From Bacillus sp. FJAT-27264 (GTDB taxonomy: Bacteria; Bacillota; Bacilli; Paenibacillales; Paenibacillaceae): 64,000 nt of DNA. The stretch spans positions 454,443 to 518,442 of the forward strand of contig NZ_MAQW01000001.1 of assembly GCF_001682855.1 (NCBI RefSeq), given 5' to 3'. The position numbers were made by a program, and so were the translations under genes. The notes under the pieces are model-generated. The model searched no databases and was not told where the DNA came from. It saw nothing but the letters and a program-made list of their open reading frames with translations. Within the stretch, counting starts at the first letter, position 1. Each line of letters starts with the position of its first letter. Positions 52,790 to 60,201 of the stretch are shown piece by piece.

Positions 52790-53287
52790 TTAGACTAGCG
52801 GAGCTATTTCTTTCTCAATCCAATGATCGTAAGTCGGGCCGTAGACAGCAGGTAATTGAAGGCCCGCCTGGCGCATAAGTACAGTCATCTGTCCGCGATG
52901 GTGCGCTTGGTGCATCATCGTGAACCGAAGAGAACCTCCGTTCAACCAAGCTTCCTCGTGAATGATAACCGATTCGTGCAACGTTTCGTCCTTCCACTGT
53001 GTTCGAACAGCATTCAAAAGTTCGCTACTGATCCGACGATACTCTGAGGCTATAAACGCTGCAGAAGCCGGGGCCACTTCGCCACCGGTGGGAGCATCGA
53101 ACACGAGACCCAAAGATGTCATGAAATGCAGCGAACGAACCAGATGCCAAGCGATTTGCCCAAGGGTCCGCCTGCCTTCGATGACCACCTGGCCAAGAGA
53201 GTCATCCGTAAGCGTATCTAGTACACTGGCGGTTATTTCCGCCTCGTTTTTCCACTCTACCGCAAAGTCTTCAATTCTAGTAAACAT
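52790..53287 (-). CDS. DinB-family protein
   Basis: A 165-residue four-helix DinB/YfiT-like protein. The three conserved metal His are in GQIAWHLVRSLHFM and in MMHQAHHRGQMTVLMRQAG. Members act as thiol transferases or have unknown roles; there is no enzyme assignment here. First gene of the likely unit DinB, WYL regulator, ABM protein. Confidence 0.88.
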   Translation of the reverse strand: MFTRIEDFAVEWKNEAEITASVLDTLTDDSLGQVVIEGRRTLGQIAWHLVRSLHFMTSLGLVFDAPTGGEVAPASAAFIASEYRRISSELLNAVRTQWKDETLHESVIIHEEAWLNGGSLRFTMMHQAHHRGQMTVLMRQAGLQLPAVYGPTYDHWIEKEIAPLV

Positions 53288-53335
53288 ATTTATTCCTCCA
53301 TTTCATTATTGGCTTTAAGCACTACAAGCATACAA

Positions 53336-53372
53336 AAAAATCACTGACAGTTACGGTCAGTGATTGTTGTTT
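53336..53372 (-). terminator. Second terminator-like hairpin upstream of the DinB gene
   Basis: AATCACTGAC pairs with GTCAGTGATT around a short loop and is followed by seven T residues on the minus strand. Nothing obvious on the minus strand ends just before it except readthrough from the radical SAM gene. Confidence 0.7.
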
Positions 53373-53395
53373 TTAATTTCTTAACTATTAAATAC

Positions 53396-53491
53396 ATGTT
53401 TCATTGGATCTTTACAGAAAAAGACGAAGTTGTTGAGTATCAAGTGAAAATTGAAGAAAACGAAGTAATTATTGAAAAAAAGGATAAGTAA
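53396..53491 (+). other. Small 31-codon frame, doubtful
   Basis: MFHWIFTEKDEVVEYQVKIE followed by a Glu/Lys-rich end (ENEVIIEKKDK). Composition is protein-like, but there is no ribosome site. It could be a small protein or the tail of a lost gene. Confidence 0.3.
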
Positions 53492-53548
53492 TAACTCCAA
53501 CTTTCGCAGAGCGATAACTGGTTTGGTTTAAACCAAGGCTGAACACCA

Positions 53549-53583
53549 AAAGAACGAACTGACATTAGCCAGTTCGTTCTTTG
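53549..53583 (-). terminator. Terminator of the radical SAM gene
   Basis: AAAGAACGAACTG pairs with CAGTTCGTTCTTT around a 7-nt loop, 42 bp past the radical SAM stop. Confidence 0.8.
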
Positions 53584-53624
53584 ATATCAAATTTATCCGC
53601 TGCATTACTTGTTCACGAAAATCT

Positions 53625-54398
53625 TTACTCAAATACGAACTTCACTCGCTGATCCCCACTCCATTTTTCTCTCACCTGATCATAGTAAATATCAACATCA
53701 TTATAGATGATGTCCTGATATTGGTTAGCCAGCTCCGGATGGTGTTTATGGATGAAGCTTTCCACGGTCAACGCAGGTTTGGTGTCTTTTTTTAATCTGA
53801 CCCTATCCAGGAATACTGGTATGTCCTTATCTAAAGCATTCATCATTAACTCCACATTAGTGATTCCAGGCAAAATCGGAGTAATAAATGCCCAGACACG
53901 AATTCCCATTCGATGTAACTCATTTGCTGTCTGTATATTACTTAATAGCGTATAGTCATCTATTTTCTTCAATTGCTGTAGATTAGATAGCCCTAAGAGC
54001 AGAGTGAACTTGTCACCAATCGCTTTTATTACATCGAGATCTCTATAAATCAACTTGGACCCAGACTTCGTTGTTACCATACACTTCACGTCTAGCTTGC
54101 TTAATTCGATCAGACATTTCCTAGTTAGTTGATATTTCCGGTCAATCTCCATATAGGGATCACATTTGCTCCCCAGATACACCGTATCTTCTTTATTCCA
54201 GTTCTTCAGTTCAGTGTGGAGAATATCAGCAATATTGAGTTTAACCTTTAAATCAACATTCCACTCTTCATCTTCTAACTGAAAACAATATGGACACCCG
54301 ATTGTGCATCCATCATAGGGATCAATAATGGGCACCGTTCCCCCGTCAGGCGGATATTCATATGTCATTGCATCGCTAACAAGAATCTCTTTAAGCAT
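53625..54398 (-). CDS. Radical SAM protein (spore photoproduct-lyase-like core)
   Basis: A 257-residue radical SAM enzyme with CxxxCxxC at C31, C35, C38 (GCTIGCPYC), which binds the 4Fe-4S cluster for SAM cleavage. The TVYLGSKCDPYMEIDRKYQ and MVTTKSGSKLIYRDL segments place it with SplB-like/COG1533 proteins, whose substrates are mostly unknown. No spore photoproduct lyase C-terminal features are evident. Monocistronic, ATG 54398 behind GGGGA. Confidence 0.88.
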   Translation of the reverse strand: MLKEILVSDAMTYEYPPDGGTVPIIDPYDGCTIGCPYCFQLEDEEWNVDLKVKLNIADILHTELKNWNKEDTVYLGSKCDPYMEIDRKYQLTRKCLIELSKLDVKCMVTTKSGSKLIYRDLDVIKAIGDKFTLLLGLSNLQQLKKIDDYTLLSNIQTANELHRMGIRVWAFITPILPGITNVELMMNALDKDIPVFLDRVRLKKDTKPALTVESFIHKHHPELANQYQDIIYNDVDIYYDQVREKWSGDQRVKFVFE

Positions 54399-54523
54399 TT
54401 CCCCATCCTCCTCAATCCATTTATAGGAAAATGGTACATCTATTCTCGAAAAAAATATAGACTTATATTATCCGATTTGTTATGATGTTGAATAAGGTCT
54501 TTGTAAAAACACCTATACAAATT

Positions 54524-54560
54524 ACACATCCCTGGATCATTGCGATCCAGGGATTTTTTT
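54524..54560 (+). terminator. Orphan rho-independent terminator
   Basis: ATCCCTGGATC pairs with GATCCAGGGAT around a 5-nt loop, followed by T7 on the + strand. No + strand gene ends here, so it may end a small RNA or be a leftover. Confidence 0.65.
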
Positions 54561-54682
54561 ATCTTCTGTAAAGATCAGGATATTGTATCAAGACCTGAAT
54601 ATTGAGAGGTTCGAGTACACTTAAAAAAGGAACATATGAATCGCGGTTCCTCTGTGATCATGCTGTTCAGCTTCTTTAGACT

Positions 54683-54919
54683 CTACTTCAGCAGTTCTCT
54701 TCCCCGGGGGCCATTTAGCGCCTCAATAAAAAGCCCTGAATCTTCTTCAATAATGATTAGATCATGGTCCCTGGGTATTGCTCGCGCCTTTAGTAAAGCA
54801 TTAGCCTCACAAGTATCTCCAGTCTCCTCTACAGCCTCTTCCTCATGTAAATAATTCGTTATTCTGCTCAGACTCGAAATCACAGCACCAGAAACAAAAA
54901 TAACCCAAGACGGCTTCAA
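54683..54919 (-). pseudogene. Truncated HAM1/RdgB-type nucleotide pyrophosphatase
   Basis: A 78-codon frame starting with TTG. LKPSWVIFVSG is the usual N-terminus of the family, and EETGDTCEANALLKARAI, EEDSGLFIEALNGPRG match its conserved segments. The family is about 200 residues long; the rest of the protein, including the C-terminal half, is missing, and the GN(R/K)xK(L/I) substrate loop after VSG is altered. Non-functional remnant of an ITP/XTP-cleaving enzyme. Confidence 0.75.
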
Positions 54920-54998
54920 CTCGTAGGAATTGAAACTATTTGGGTTGTGTTCAAAGCAATAGCTGCTTAAAAATAAAATAGCTGTATCAAGATACTGA

Positions 54999-55508
54999 TC
55001 ATTCCACTGGTAAATCTTCTGCTATTTCAATAACAGGCTGTGTCTGGATAGAGACATTACCTGCCACTGCTCTGGAGATCATACAGGACTCTTCTGCCTT
55101 ATGTGCCAGCAGCTCTGCCTTGCTTAGTTCAGCCTCTGTTGCATCACTTTTAAGCACAATCCGTGGTTTGTGCACGATCCGTTCGTACGTAAACACGTTA
55201 TTCGTTACATCTACAATCGCTTCAGACTCCAGTGTCAGATCCTGTGGTGTAATATCCGCACGCTCAAGCATTGCTGCGAGGGTGATCAGATAACAGGTTG
55301 ACGCTGCTCCCAACAGCATTTCGTCAGGATTAGTACCTGTTCCCGGACCACCCATCTCTTGAGGAATCGAAATGATTGTTTTTAACCCGCCTGCATCGAT
55401 ATGTCCTTCACTATTACGTCCACCATTCCATACTGCTTTAAGATGAAAAGGATGTTTCAACTTACTCATTCCTTTCGATACTGATTGTTGTTCATACCAT
55501 AATATCAT
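54999..55508 (-). CDS. OsmC-family peroxide-protection protein
   Basis: A 169-residue OsmC/Ohr-fold protein (SACOL1771-like subgroup) with KTIISIPQEMGGPGTGTNPDEMLLGAASTCYLITLAAML containing the first reactive Cys, and a second Cys in AEESCMISRAVAG near the C-terminus. These thiol peroxidases reduce organic hydroperoxides. Start uncertain: the ATG at 55469 matches relatives but has its AAAGG only 1 nt away, so the ATG at 55508 is used here. Confidence 0.88.
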   Translation of the reverse strand: MILWYEQQSVSKGMSKLKHPFHLKAVWNGGRNSEGHIDAGGLKTIISIPQEMGGPGTGTNPDEMLLGAASTCYLITLAAMLERADITPQDLTLESEAIVDVTNNVFTYERIVHKPRIVLKSDATEAELSKAELLAHKAEESCMISRAVAGNVSIQTQPVIEIAEDLPVE

Positions 55509-55560
55509 AATTGTACCCGCCCTAGTTTTAATTCATCCTCAAAATAAATACGCTTACATT

Positions 55561-55813
55561 TCACTCGCTGCCCTGATTCAGATATGTAATTCCATTACCC
55601 TCAATTAGTATCTTAAGACCCTCTTTGTAATACGGCATTAATTCTTCAGCCTTCTTCTTTCGCTTCTCTGATTGCTGCTGCTTCTAAAGTTTCATTGAGC
55701 TCTACGCCGCCTCCTGGAAGTGACCAACTATCTCGATCCAGATTATGTACCATAAGCACTTTGGATTTAGCTTGATCCGTTATTAGAACGTAAGTGACAT
55801 CGATTCTTCGCAA
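55561..55813 (-). pseudogene. NUDIX hydrolase gene with an internal deletion
   Basis: A TTG start at 55813 lies behind AAAGGTGG and gives RRIDVTYVLITDQAKSKVLM, then LDRDSWSLPGGGVELNETLE and a Nudix box AAAIREAKEE, which is cut by a frameshift to a stop. The following frame (ELMPYYKEGLKILIEGNGIT, ending at 55561) looks like the natural C-terminus of the same protein. About half the protein between the Nudix box and this tail is missing. Confidence 0.8.
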
Positions 55814-55913
55814 TGATTAACCACCTTTCTGTTATGTAGCTATACATGTAACAACGCACTATTTGTAATATTATACTATTAATTGGAATTGTGTGAAGTA
55901 CATTAATTGAGAC

Positions 55914-55942
55914 ATAAAAAAAGCTGCCTCTATGAGACAGCC
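55914..55942 (-). terminator. Terminator of the YfmM-type ABC-F gene
   Basis: GCTGCCTC pairs with GAGACAGC (one mismatch) and is followed by T7 on the minus strand, 13 bp past the stop. Confidence 0.85.
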
Positions 55943-55954
55943 CTTTGTTGCGAT

Positions 55955-57511
55955 TTAGAATACTTTTGTCGTCCACGATTCGCAGTTCCACGTTTCCGTC
56001 ACGATATCTTGGTAAAACTCAGGTTCGTGAGAAATCAGCAAAATGCTGCCCTTATACGCTTGAAGTGCACGCTTCAACTCGTCCTTCGCATCCACATCCA
56101 AGTGGTTGGTAGGCTCGTCAAATACGAGCAAGTTCGACTCGCGGTTAATCAGCTTGCACAAACGGACTTTAGCTTTCTCTCCGCCGCTTAGGACCGCTAT
56201 CTTGCTCTCAATATGATTGGTCGTCAGACCACATTTGGCCAGAGCCGCCCGAATTTCAAACTGTGTGAAGGACGGGAACTCGTTCCATATTTCTTCAATA
56301 CAGGTGTTGTAGTTCGCTTCCTTTATTTCCTGCTCGAAATAACCAATGTCTAGAAGGTCACCAAGCTTGGCGGAACCTGAAATCGCTGGAATTTGGCCGA
56401 GAATACTGCGCAACAGCGTAGTTTTACCGATTCCGTTCGAACCGACAAGCGCGATTTTTTGTCCACGCTCCATGCTCAGGTTCAAAGGTCTGGATAGCGG
56501 TGAGTCGTAGCCGATTACGAGATCCTTTGTTTCAAAAATCATCTTGCCCGAAGTACGTCCGGACTTGAAGTTGAATTGCGGCTTCGGTTTCTCCTTGGAG
56601 AGTTCGATAACATCCATCTTATCCAGCTTCTTCTGCCGGGACATCGCCATATTCCGGGTAGCTACGCTGGCTTTGTTCCGCGCAACGAAGTCCTTCAAAT
56701 CCGCAATTTCCTGCTGCTGGCGTTTAAAAGCAGATTCAAGCTGTTGTTTTTTCGCCTCATATACTTGCTGGAAGTAATCGTAATCCCCCACATAACGCGA
56801 CAACGTCTGATTCTCCATATGATAGATCAGGTTAATAACGCTGTTCAAGAACGGAATGTCATGGGAGATCAGGATGAAGGCATTCTCGTATTCCTGCAAA
56901 TACCGCTTCAGCCATACGATGTGCTGCTCGTCAAGATAGTTGGTAGGCTCGTCAAGCAACAGAATGTCCGGCTTCTCCAGCAGCAGTTTGGCTAACAGCA
57001 CCTTGGTCCGTTGACCACCGCTGAGATCATGAACGTCCTTATCCAAACCGATGTCTGTAAGACCCAGCCCGCGCGCTGTTTCATCGATTTTGGCATCGAT
57101 CATATAGAAATCCTGATTCGTAAGCGTATCCTGAATCGTTCCAACATCCTCCAGCAGCTGCTCCAGTTCCTCCGGAGACACGTCACCCATTCTGCCGTAC
57201 ATGTCGTTCATCTCTTGCTCCATATCGAACAGATATTGGAACGCCCCGCGCAGAACGTCGCGCATGGTCTGCCCTTTTGTAAGCACAGCGTGCTGATCCA
57301 GATAGCCTGACCGCATGCGTCTGGCCCATTCGACTTTACCTTCATCCGGCTGAAGTTTGCCTGTGATGATGTTCATGAAGGTGGATTTACCTTCGCCATT
57401 GGCACCGATCAGACCGATATGCTCGCCCTTCAGCAGGCGGAAGGATACATCCGTGAAAATTGCTCGATCTCCAAACCCGTGACTTAGTTTTTCTACATTT
57501 AATATGCTCAT
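55955..57511 (-). CDS. ABC-F family ATPase, YfmM-like
   Basis: A 518-residue ABC-F protein with Walker A1 GANGEGKST, signature LSGGQRTKVLLAKLL, Walker B1 ILLLDEPTNYLDEQH, an interdomain linker (about 240-300), Walker A2 GSNGIGKTT, signature LSGGEKAKVRLCKLI and Walker B2 LVFDEPTNHLD. It ends in ETWNCESWTTKVF. Length and segments match B. subtilis YfmM closely from memory. These proteins act on the ribosome; YfmM has been described as affecting ribosome stalling or drug tolerance. Start ATG 57511. Confidence 0.9.
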   Translation of the reverse strand: MSILNVEKLSHGFGDRAIFTDVSFRLLKGEHIGLIGANGEGKSTFMNIITGKLQPDEGKVEWARRMRSGYLDQHAVLTKGQTMRDVLRGAFQYLFDMEQEMNDMYGRMGDVSPEELEQLLEDVGTIQDTLTNQDFYMIDAKIDETARGLGLTDIGLDKDVHDLSGGQRTKVLLAKLLLEKPDILLLDEPTNYLDEQHIVWLKRYLQEYENAFILISHDIPFLNSVINLIYHMENQTLSRYVGDYDYFQQVYEAKKQQLESAFKRQQQEIADLKDFVARNKASVATRNMAMSRQKKLDKMDVIELSKEKPKPQFNFKSGRTSGKMIFETKDLVIGYDSPLSRPLNLSMERGQKIALVGSNGIGKTTLLRSILGQIPAISGSAKLGDLLDIGYFEQEIKEANYNTCIEEIWNEFPSFTQFEIRAALAKCGLTTNHIESKIAVLSGGEKAKVRLCKLINRESNLLVFDEPTNHLDVDAKDELKRALQAYKGSILLISHEPEFYQDIVTETWNCESWTTKVF

Positions 57512-57595
57512 GAATTAACACCTTTTCCTTTATACAGTATACTCGTCATATTATAAAGGTTATAACGTCGCAACTCCATACAGATATTAAAAATT

Positions 57596-57629
57596 AAACA
57601 AAGAACCTGTACATTTTACGTACAAGTCC
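57596..57629 (-). terminator. Probable terminator of the YozG-like gene
   Basis: A 10-bp stem including two G-T wobbles (GAACCTGTAC with GTACAAGTCC) around a 7-nt loop, with a T-rich tail on the minus strand. Confidence 0.6.
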
Positions 57630-57679
57630 TTGGATCTTAGAATTTATTGGCGGCTTATCTTAATAATCCGTACAGCTCA

Positions 57680-57907
57680 TTAACCGATAATAGTGGAATC
57701 CTCGTCATTTTTATATTCTAAAATATCTCCAGGCTGGCACTCTAAAGCTTTACAAATCGCTTCTAATGTGGATAAGCGGATCGCTTTTGCCTTTCCGTTT
57801 TTCAATATAGAGAGGTTAGCCATCGTGATTCCTACCCTCTCCGAAAGTTCGGTTACGCTCATTTTTCTTTTCGCCAACATCACATCAACATTGATTATAA
57901 TCGCCAT
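57680..57907 (-). CDS. Cro/CI-type HTH regulator (YozG-like)
   Basis: A 75-residue HTH protein (MSVTELSERVGITMANLSIL, NGKAKAIRLSTLEAICKALE, CQPGDILEY). It is paired with a DUF2975 membrane protein gene 10 bp upstream, the same partnership as B. subtilis yoaS-yozG. Start at the ATG at 57907 behind GAGGTG; a GTG three codons earlier is unlikely. Probably regulates the pair. Confidence 0.85.
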   Translation of the reverse strand: MAIIINVDVMLAKRKMSVTELSERVGITMANLSILKNGKAKAIRLSTLEAICKALECQPGDILEYKNDEDSTIIG

Positions 57908-57917
57908 TGTTTTCACC

Positions 57918-58400
57918 TCAAACTGTCAAATCGTTTTCAGATTTTATAGCTATAGCCTCTTTTAAAAGCCTTTGGAGAACAGCAGCAAACACTGCAATCA
58001 CCATCGAGGCAAAAATTATGATTAATCCAATCGCTGGCACACCCGGGGGATCCACCTTCTGCGAGATAAGATAGAATAGGGGCAAGCCAAGCACATACAA
58101 ACTACTGATTGTGATTGCACAATATTTTATTTTGTTTAACACGCTTACAGATAACTCAGAGAACGCTTCGTTCTTGTCAATATAACCCAGAAGCTTCAAA
58201 GCTTGATACAACGCAATGTAAAACGGAATCGCCGATCCATAAAAAACGATAAAGAAAAGATATTTGATATACGCTATATCCGGATACAGCTCAGCTGCAA
58301 AATTCCCGAACTTAGGCAACAAAAAGATGCACAAAGCAAGAACTGGAATTGCAATTAGAATCACCGCTGCCTTTAAAAAAAGTGTTGTTCCAAGTTTCAT
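57918..58400 (-). CDS. DUF2975 membrane protein (YoaS-like)
   Basis: A 160-residue protein with four helices and the YoaS/DUF2975 layout (MKLGTTLFLKAAVILIAIPV, IPFYIALYQALKLLGYIDKN, FSELSVSVLNKIKYCAITIS). Function unknown. ATG 58400 behind GAGGGG. Co-transcribed with the HTH gene that follows; such pairs often couple a small membrane sensor to a Cro/CI regulator, but that is inference. Confidence 0.85.
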   Translation of the reverse strand: MKLGTTLFLKAAVILIAIPVLALCIFLLPKFGNFAAELYPDIAYIKYLFFIVFYGSAIPFYIALYQALKLLGYIDKNEAFSELSVSVLNKIKYCAITISSLYVLGLPLFYLISQKVDPPGVPAIGLIIIFASMVIAVFAAVLQRLLKEAIAIKSENDLTV

Positions 58401-58498
58401 ACAAAGCCCCTCACTTATCATTGAATTTATTTAGACTTTAACATGTAATTTATTGTTTTACAATAAATAATTTCTGAAATTAGATATATTATTATTGT

Positions 58499-58537
58499 TT
58501 AAAACAAAATTAAAGACAACCCTGTAAGGTTGCCTTT
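58499..58537 (-). terminator. Terminator of the acetyltransferase gene
   Basis: AAAGACAACC pairs with GGTTGCCTTT around a 6-nt loop and is followed by a T-rich stretch on the minus strand, 50 bp past the stop. Confidence 0.8.
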
Positions 58538-58586
58538 AGAAATATCATGAGTTGAACGTTCTCCAGCCTGAGCAGATATTAAGAAA

Positions 58587-59108
58587 CTAAAACTTATAGT
58601 ACCAAAAAATCGCCTTCTCATTAGCTGTAGAGAAATTTGAGTAGAGCATACAGTCCACTCCGCCGATGATAAAATTGTTTCTTGCATAAAAATCACAAGC
58701 TGACACATTAATATCTTGCGTTTCAAGCATAAGACCCAGCAGATTATTTTGCTTTGCCCACTCTTTAGATTTTTCTAATAACTTGGTTCCAATCCCTTGA
58801 TGCCGCCATGCCTTGGATACCCCAATATCCTCAACAAGAGCATATCCGTTCCAATTAGCATAAAGTTTAATCCGTCCAACGCAGATATTATCATCATAAT
58901 ATAAAAAAACAGCTTTTCCTGTATCTTCAATATAAGATGTGTCGATCTCTTCATTCTCATATTGCTTCAAATATGTTTCAGAAAATATTTCTTTCGTGTA
59001 GCTCCAATTTCCATGCTCATACTTAGGAAGCACTCGCCCTGAAACTATGAAATTTTCGTTCGAGTTGTTGTAATCACTTATATTTGAGTACGTCATTTTT
59101 CTTATCAT
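58587..59108 (-). CDS. GNAT acetyltransferase, streptothricin acetyltransferase-like
   Basis: A 173-residue GNAT enzyme. The acetyl-CoA motif is RHQGIGTKLLEKSKEWA, and the segments GRVLPKYEHGNWSYTKE, VGRIKLYANWNGYALVEDIG, LGLMLETQDINVSACDFY and CMLYSNF with a C-terminal FWYYKF follow the order and wording of the Sat4/SatA streptothricin N-acetyltransferases. These inactivate the antibiotic streptothricin. Start ATG 59108 overlaps the stop of the preceding small gene (ATGA), so translation is coupled. Identity is from memory of the family; no alignment was possible. Confidence 0.8.
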   Translation of the reverse strand: MIRKMTYSNISDYNNSNENFIVSGRVLPKYEHGNWSYTKEIFSETYLKQYENEEIDTSYIEDTGKAVFLYYDDNICVGRIKLYANWNGYALVEDIGVSKAWRHQGIGTKLLEKSKEWAKQNNLLGLMLETQDINVSACDFYARNNFIIGGVDCMLYSNFSTANEKAIFWYYKF

Positions 59109-59350
59109 TGCTCTTTACTTTTAATCGTAAAGCTACGGACTTTCATCCATTTGCCCCCAACCATCTCATCGATGGTTCCCTTTTTTGTTCTGACACAAAA
59201 CTTATGCTCAGTCCCTCTGTCGAAGCCCGTGGCTTCATACAGCAAATCATCACCAGCTTGTCCTTTATAATATACCTGCTTCAATCCAAGTCTGTTTAAC
59301 AACTCCAGCTTTACACTTTCAATATACATGCGCGAATATTCCTTTGACAT
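59105..59350 (-). CDS. Small hypothetical protein upstream of the acetyltransferase
   Basis: An 81-residue basic protein (MSKEYSRMYIESVKLELLNR, GQAGDDLLYEATGFDRGTEH) of unrecognised family. The ATG at 59350 has AGGAGG at good spacing; a second ATG lies one codon upstream. Its stop overlaps the acetyltransferase start, so the two form an operon. No function is proposed. Confidence 0.6.
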   Translation of the reverse strand: MSKEYSRMYIESVKLELLNRLGLKQVYYKGQAGDDLLYEATGFDRGTEHKFCVRTKKGTIDEMVGGKWMKVRSFTIKSKEQ

Positions 59351-59409
59351 CATGATCCTCCTGGGAATTCATTTTTCATGTTTTCTATAAGAGCCATTAG
59401 CGTTGTGCT

Positions 59410-59787
59410 TTAGGGCAATTTATCAAATCTATTTTCTTGAGCATCGATCAATGCCATCTTATAGTTGATTTTTTCCAATGTTTTTATTAAAAGAGAGATT
59501 TGATCCTCCACTTTGCTTTTCTGGCGAGCCAGCAGACCTTTTCTTTCCTGCAGTTTACTGTCCCCGGTATTATAGAGCTCCACGTATTGTTTAATTTCAT
59601 CCAAAGATAACCCCGTCGAACGAAGCGCCTGAACCGTCTCAATCATATCAATATCGAAGTCAGTGTACATTCGCCCCCCATTATTATTTCGATCAATAGG
59701 AGGAAGCACGCCTTCTTTTTCGTAAAAACGAAGGGTATACGCAGTGATGCCCGTTTTTTCCGAAACATCTTTAACTGTGTAAGCCAT
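59410..59787 (-). CDS. MerR-family regulator
   Basis: A 125-residue MerR regulator with N-terminal HTH (YTVKDVSEKTGITAYTLRFY), the GGRMYTDFDIDMIE wing and a C-terminal dimerisation helix (KSKVEDQISLLIKTLEKINY). It lacks metal-binding Cys, as in the AdhR/NmlR/YfmP type that responds to aldehydes or oxidants. ATG 59787 behind GGTGGTGAAG. Divergent from the broken SDR gene, whose promoter has MerR-type spacing. Confidence 0.88.
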   Translation of the reverse strand: MAYTVKDVSEKTGITAYTLRFYEKEGVLPPIDRNNNGGRMYTDFDIDMIETVQALRSTGLSLDEIKQYVELYNTGDSKLQERKGLLARQKSKVEDQISLLIKTLEKINYKMALIDAQENRFDKLP

Positions 59788-59808
59788 ATTCTTCACCACC
59801 ATCGTCAG

Positions 59809-59823
59809 TTAGAGTTACTCTAA
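59809..59823. promoter_or_regulatory. Putative MerR operator
   Basis: TTAGAGTTACTCTAA is a palindrome except for its central base. It lies 22 bp upstream of the MerR start and resembles AdhR/NmlR-type sites. Confidence 0.65.
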
Positions 59824-59892
59824 TTCATTTTACAGACTAGTGCTGTCAATTTCAAATGAAACCCCATGTTCTTTACGTTTTAATTTTTAGGT

Positions 59893-59923
59893 TTGACTTA
59901 GACAAACTACAACCTAGTAGAAT
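59893..59923 (+). promoter_or_regulatory. MerR-type promoter with a 19-bp spacer
   Basis: TTGACT and TAGAAT are separated by 19 bp, the long spacing typical of MerR-activated promoters. It points toward the SDR remnant, about 60 bp upstream of its ATG. Confidence 0.6.
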
Positions 59924-59983
59924 TCATTTTAGAAATACTTTGGTTAAACTATTTGGTTGTGCATTTAAAAAGGAGAGATTTCC

Positions 59984-60135
59984 ATGGCAAAAACCGTCTT
60001 AATCACAGGCTGCTCAACAGGTTTAGGTTATACTACCTCATGGTGAGAAACAAATGTAACAAGTAAGCTCTAAAATTAACCCGATCAGTGCATAAAAGCT
60101 CTTGCCGATGCTTTCAATAATCGCTGGGATGTGTA
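59984..60135 (+). pseudogene. Remnant of a short-chain dehydrogenase gene
   Basis: An ATG at 59984 behind AAGGAGA starts MAKTVLITGCSTGLGYTTS, the usual SDR cofactor loop, then hits TGA after SW. Further along, the sequence KALADAFNNRWDV (stop at about 60135) could be the next helix of the same protein (relatives have ...F..RGWNV), separated by about 60 foreign bases. The rest of the SDR is gone. Confidence 0.75.
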
Positions 60136-60173
60136 AAAACAAAGCCTGTAGTTTTCACTACAAGCTTTGTTTT
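60136..60173. terminator. Bidirectional terminator between the SDR remnant and the GH3 gene
   Basis: AAACAAAGCCTGTAG pairs with CTACAAGCTTTGTTT (one mismatch) with A/T tails both ways. It ends the GH3 gene on the minus strand. Confidence 0.85.
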
Positions 60174-60201
60174 CTACATTAAGATGAAGTTATATCACTA
60201 T

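Larger units (their letters stand above)
53288..53624. other. 337-bp intergenic region with two terminators and a small frame
   Basis: Contains a terminator at 53336-53372, a doubtful 31-codon + strand frame at 53396-53491 and the terminator of the radical SAM gene at 53549-53583. Confidence 0.55.
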
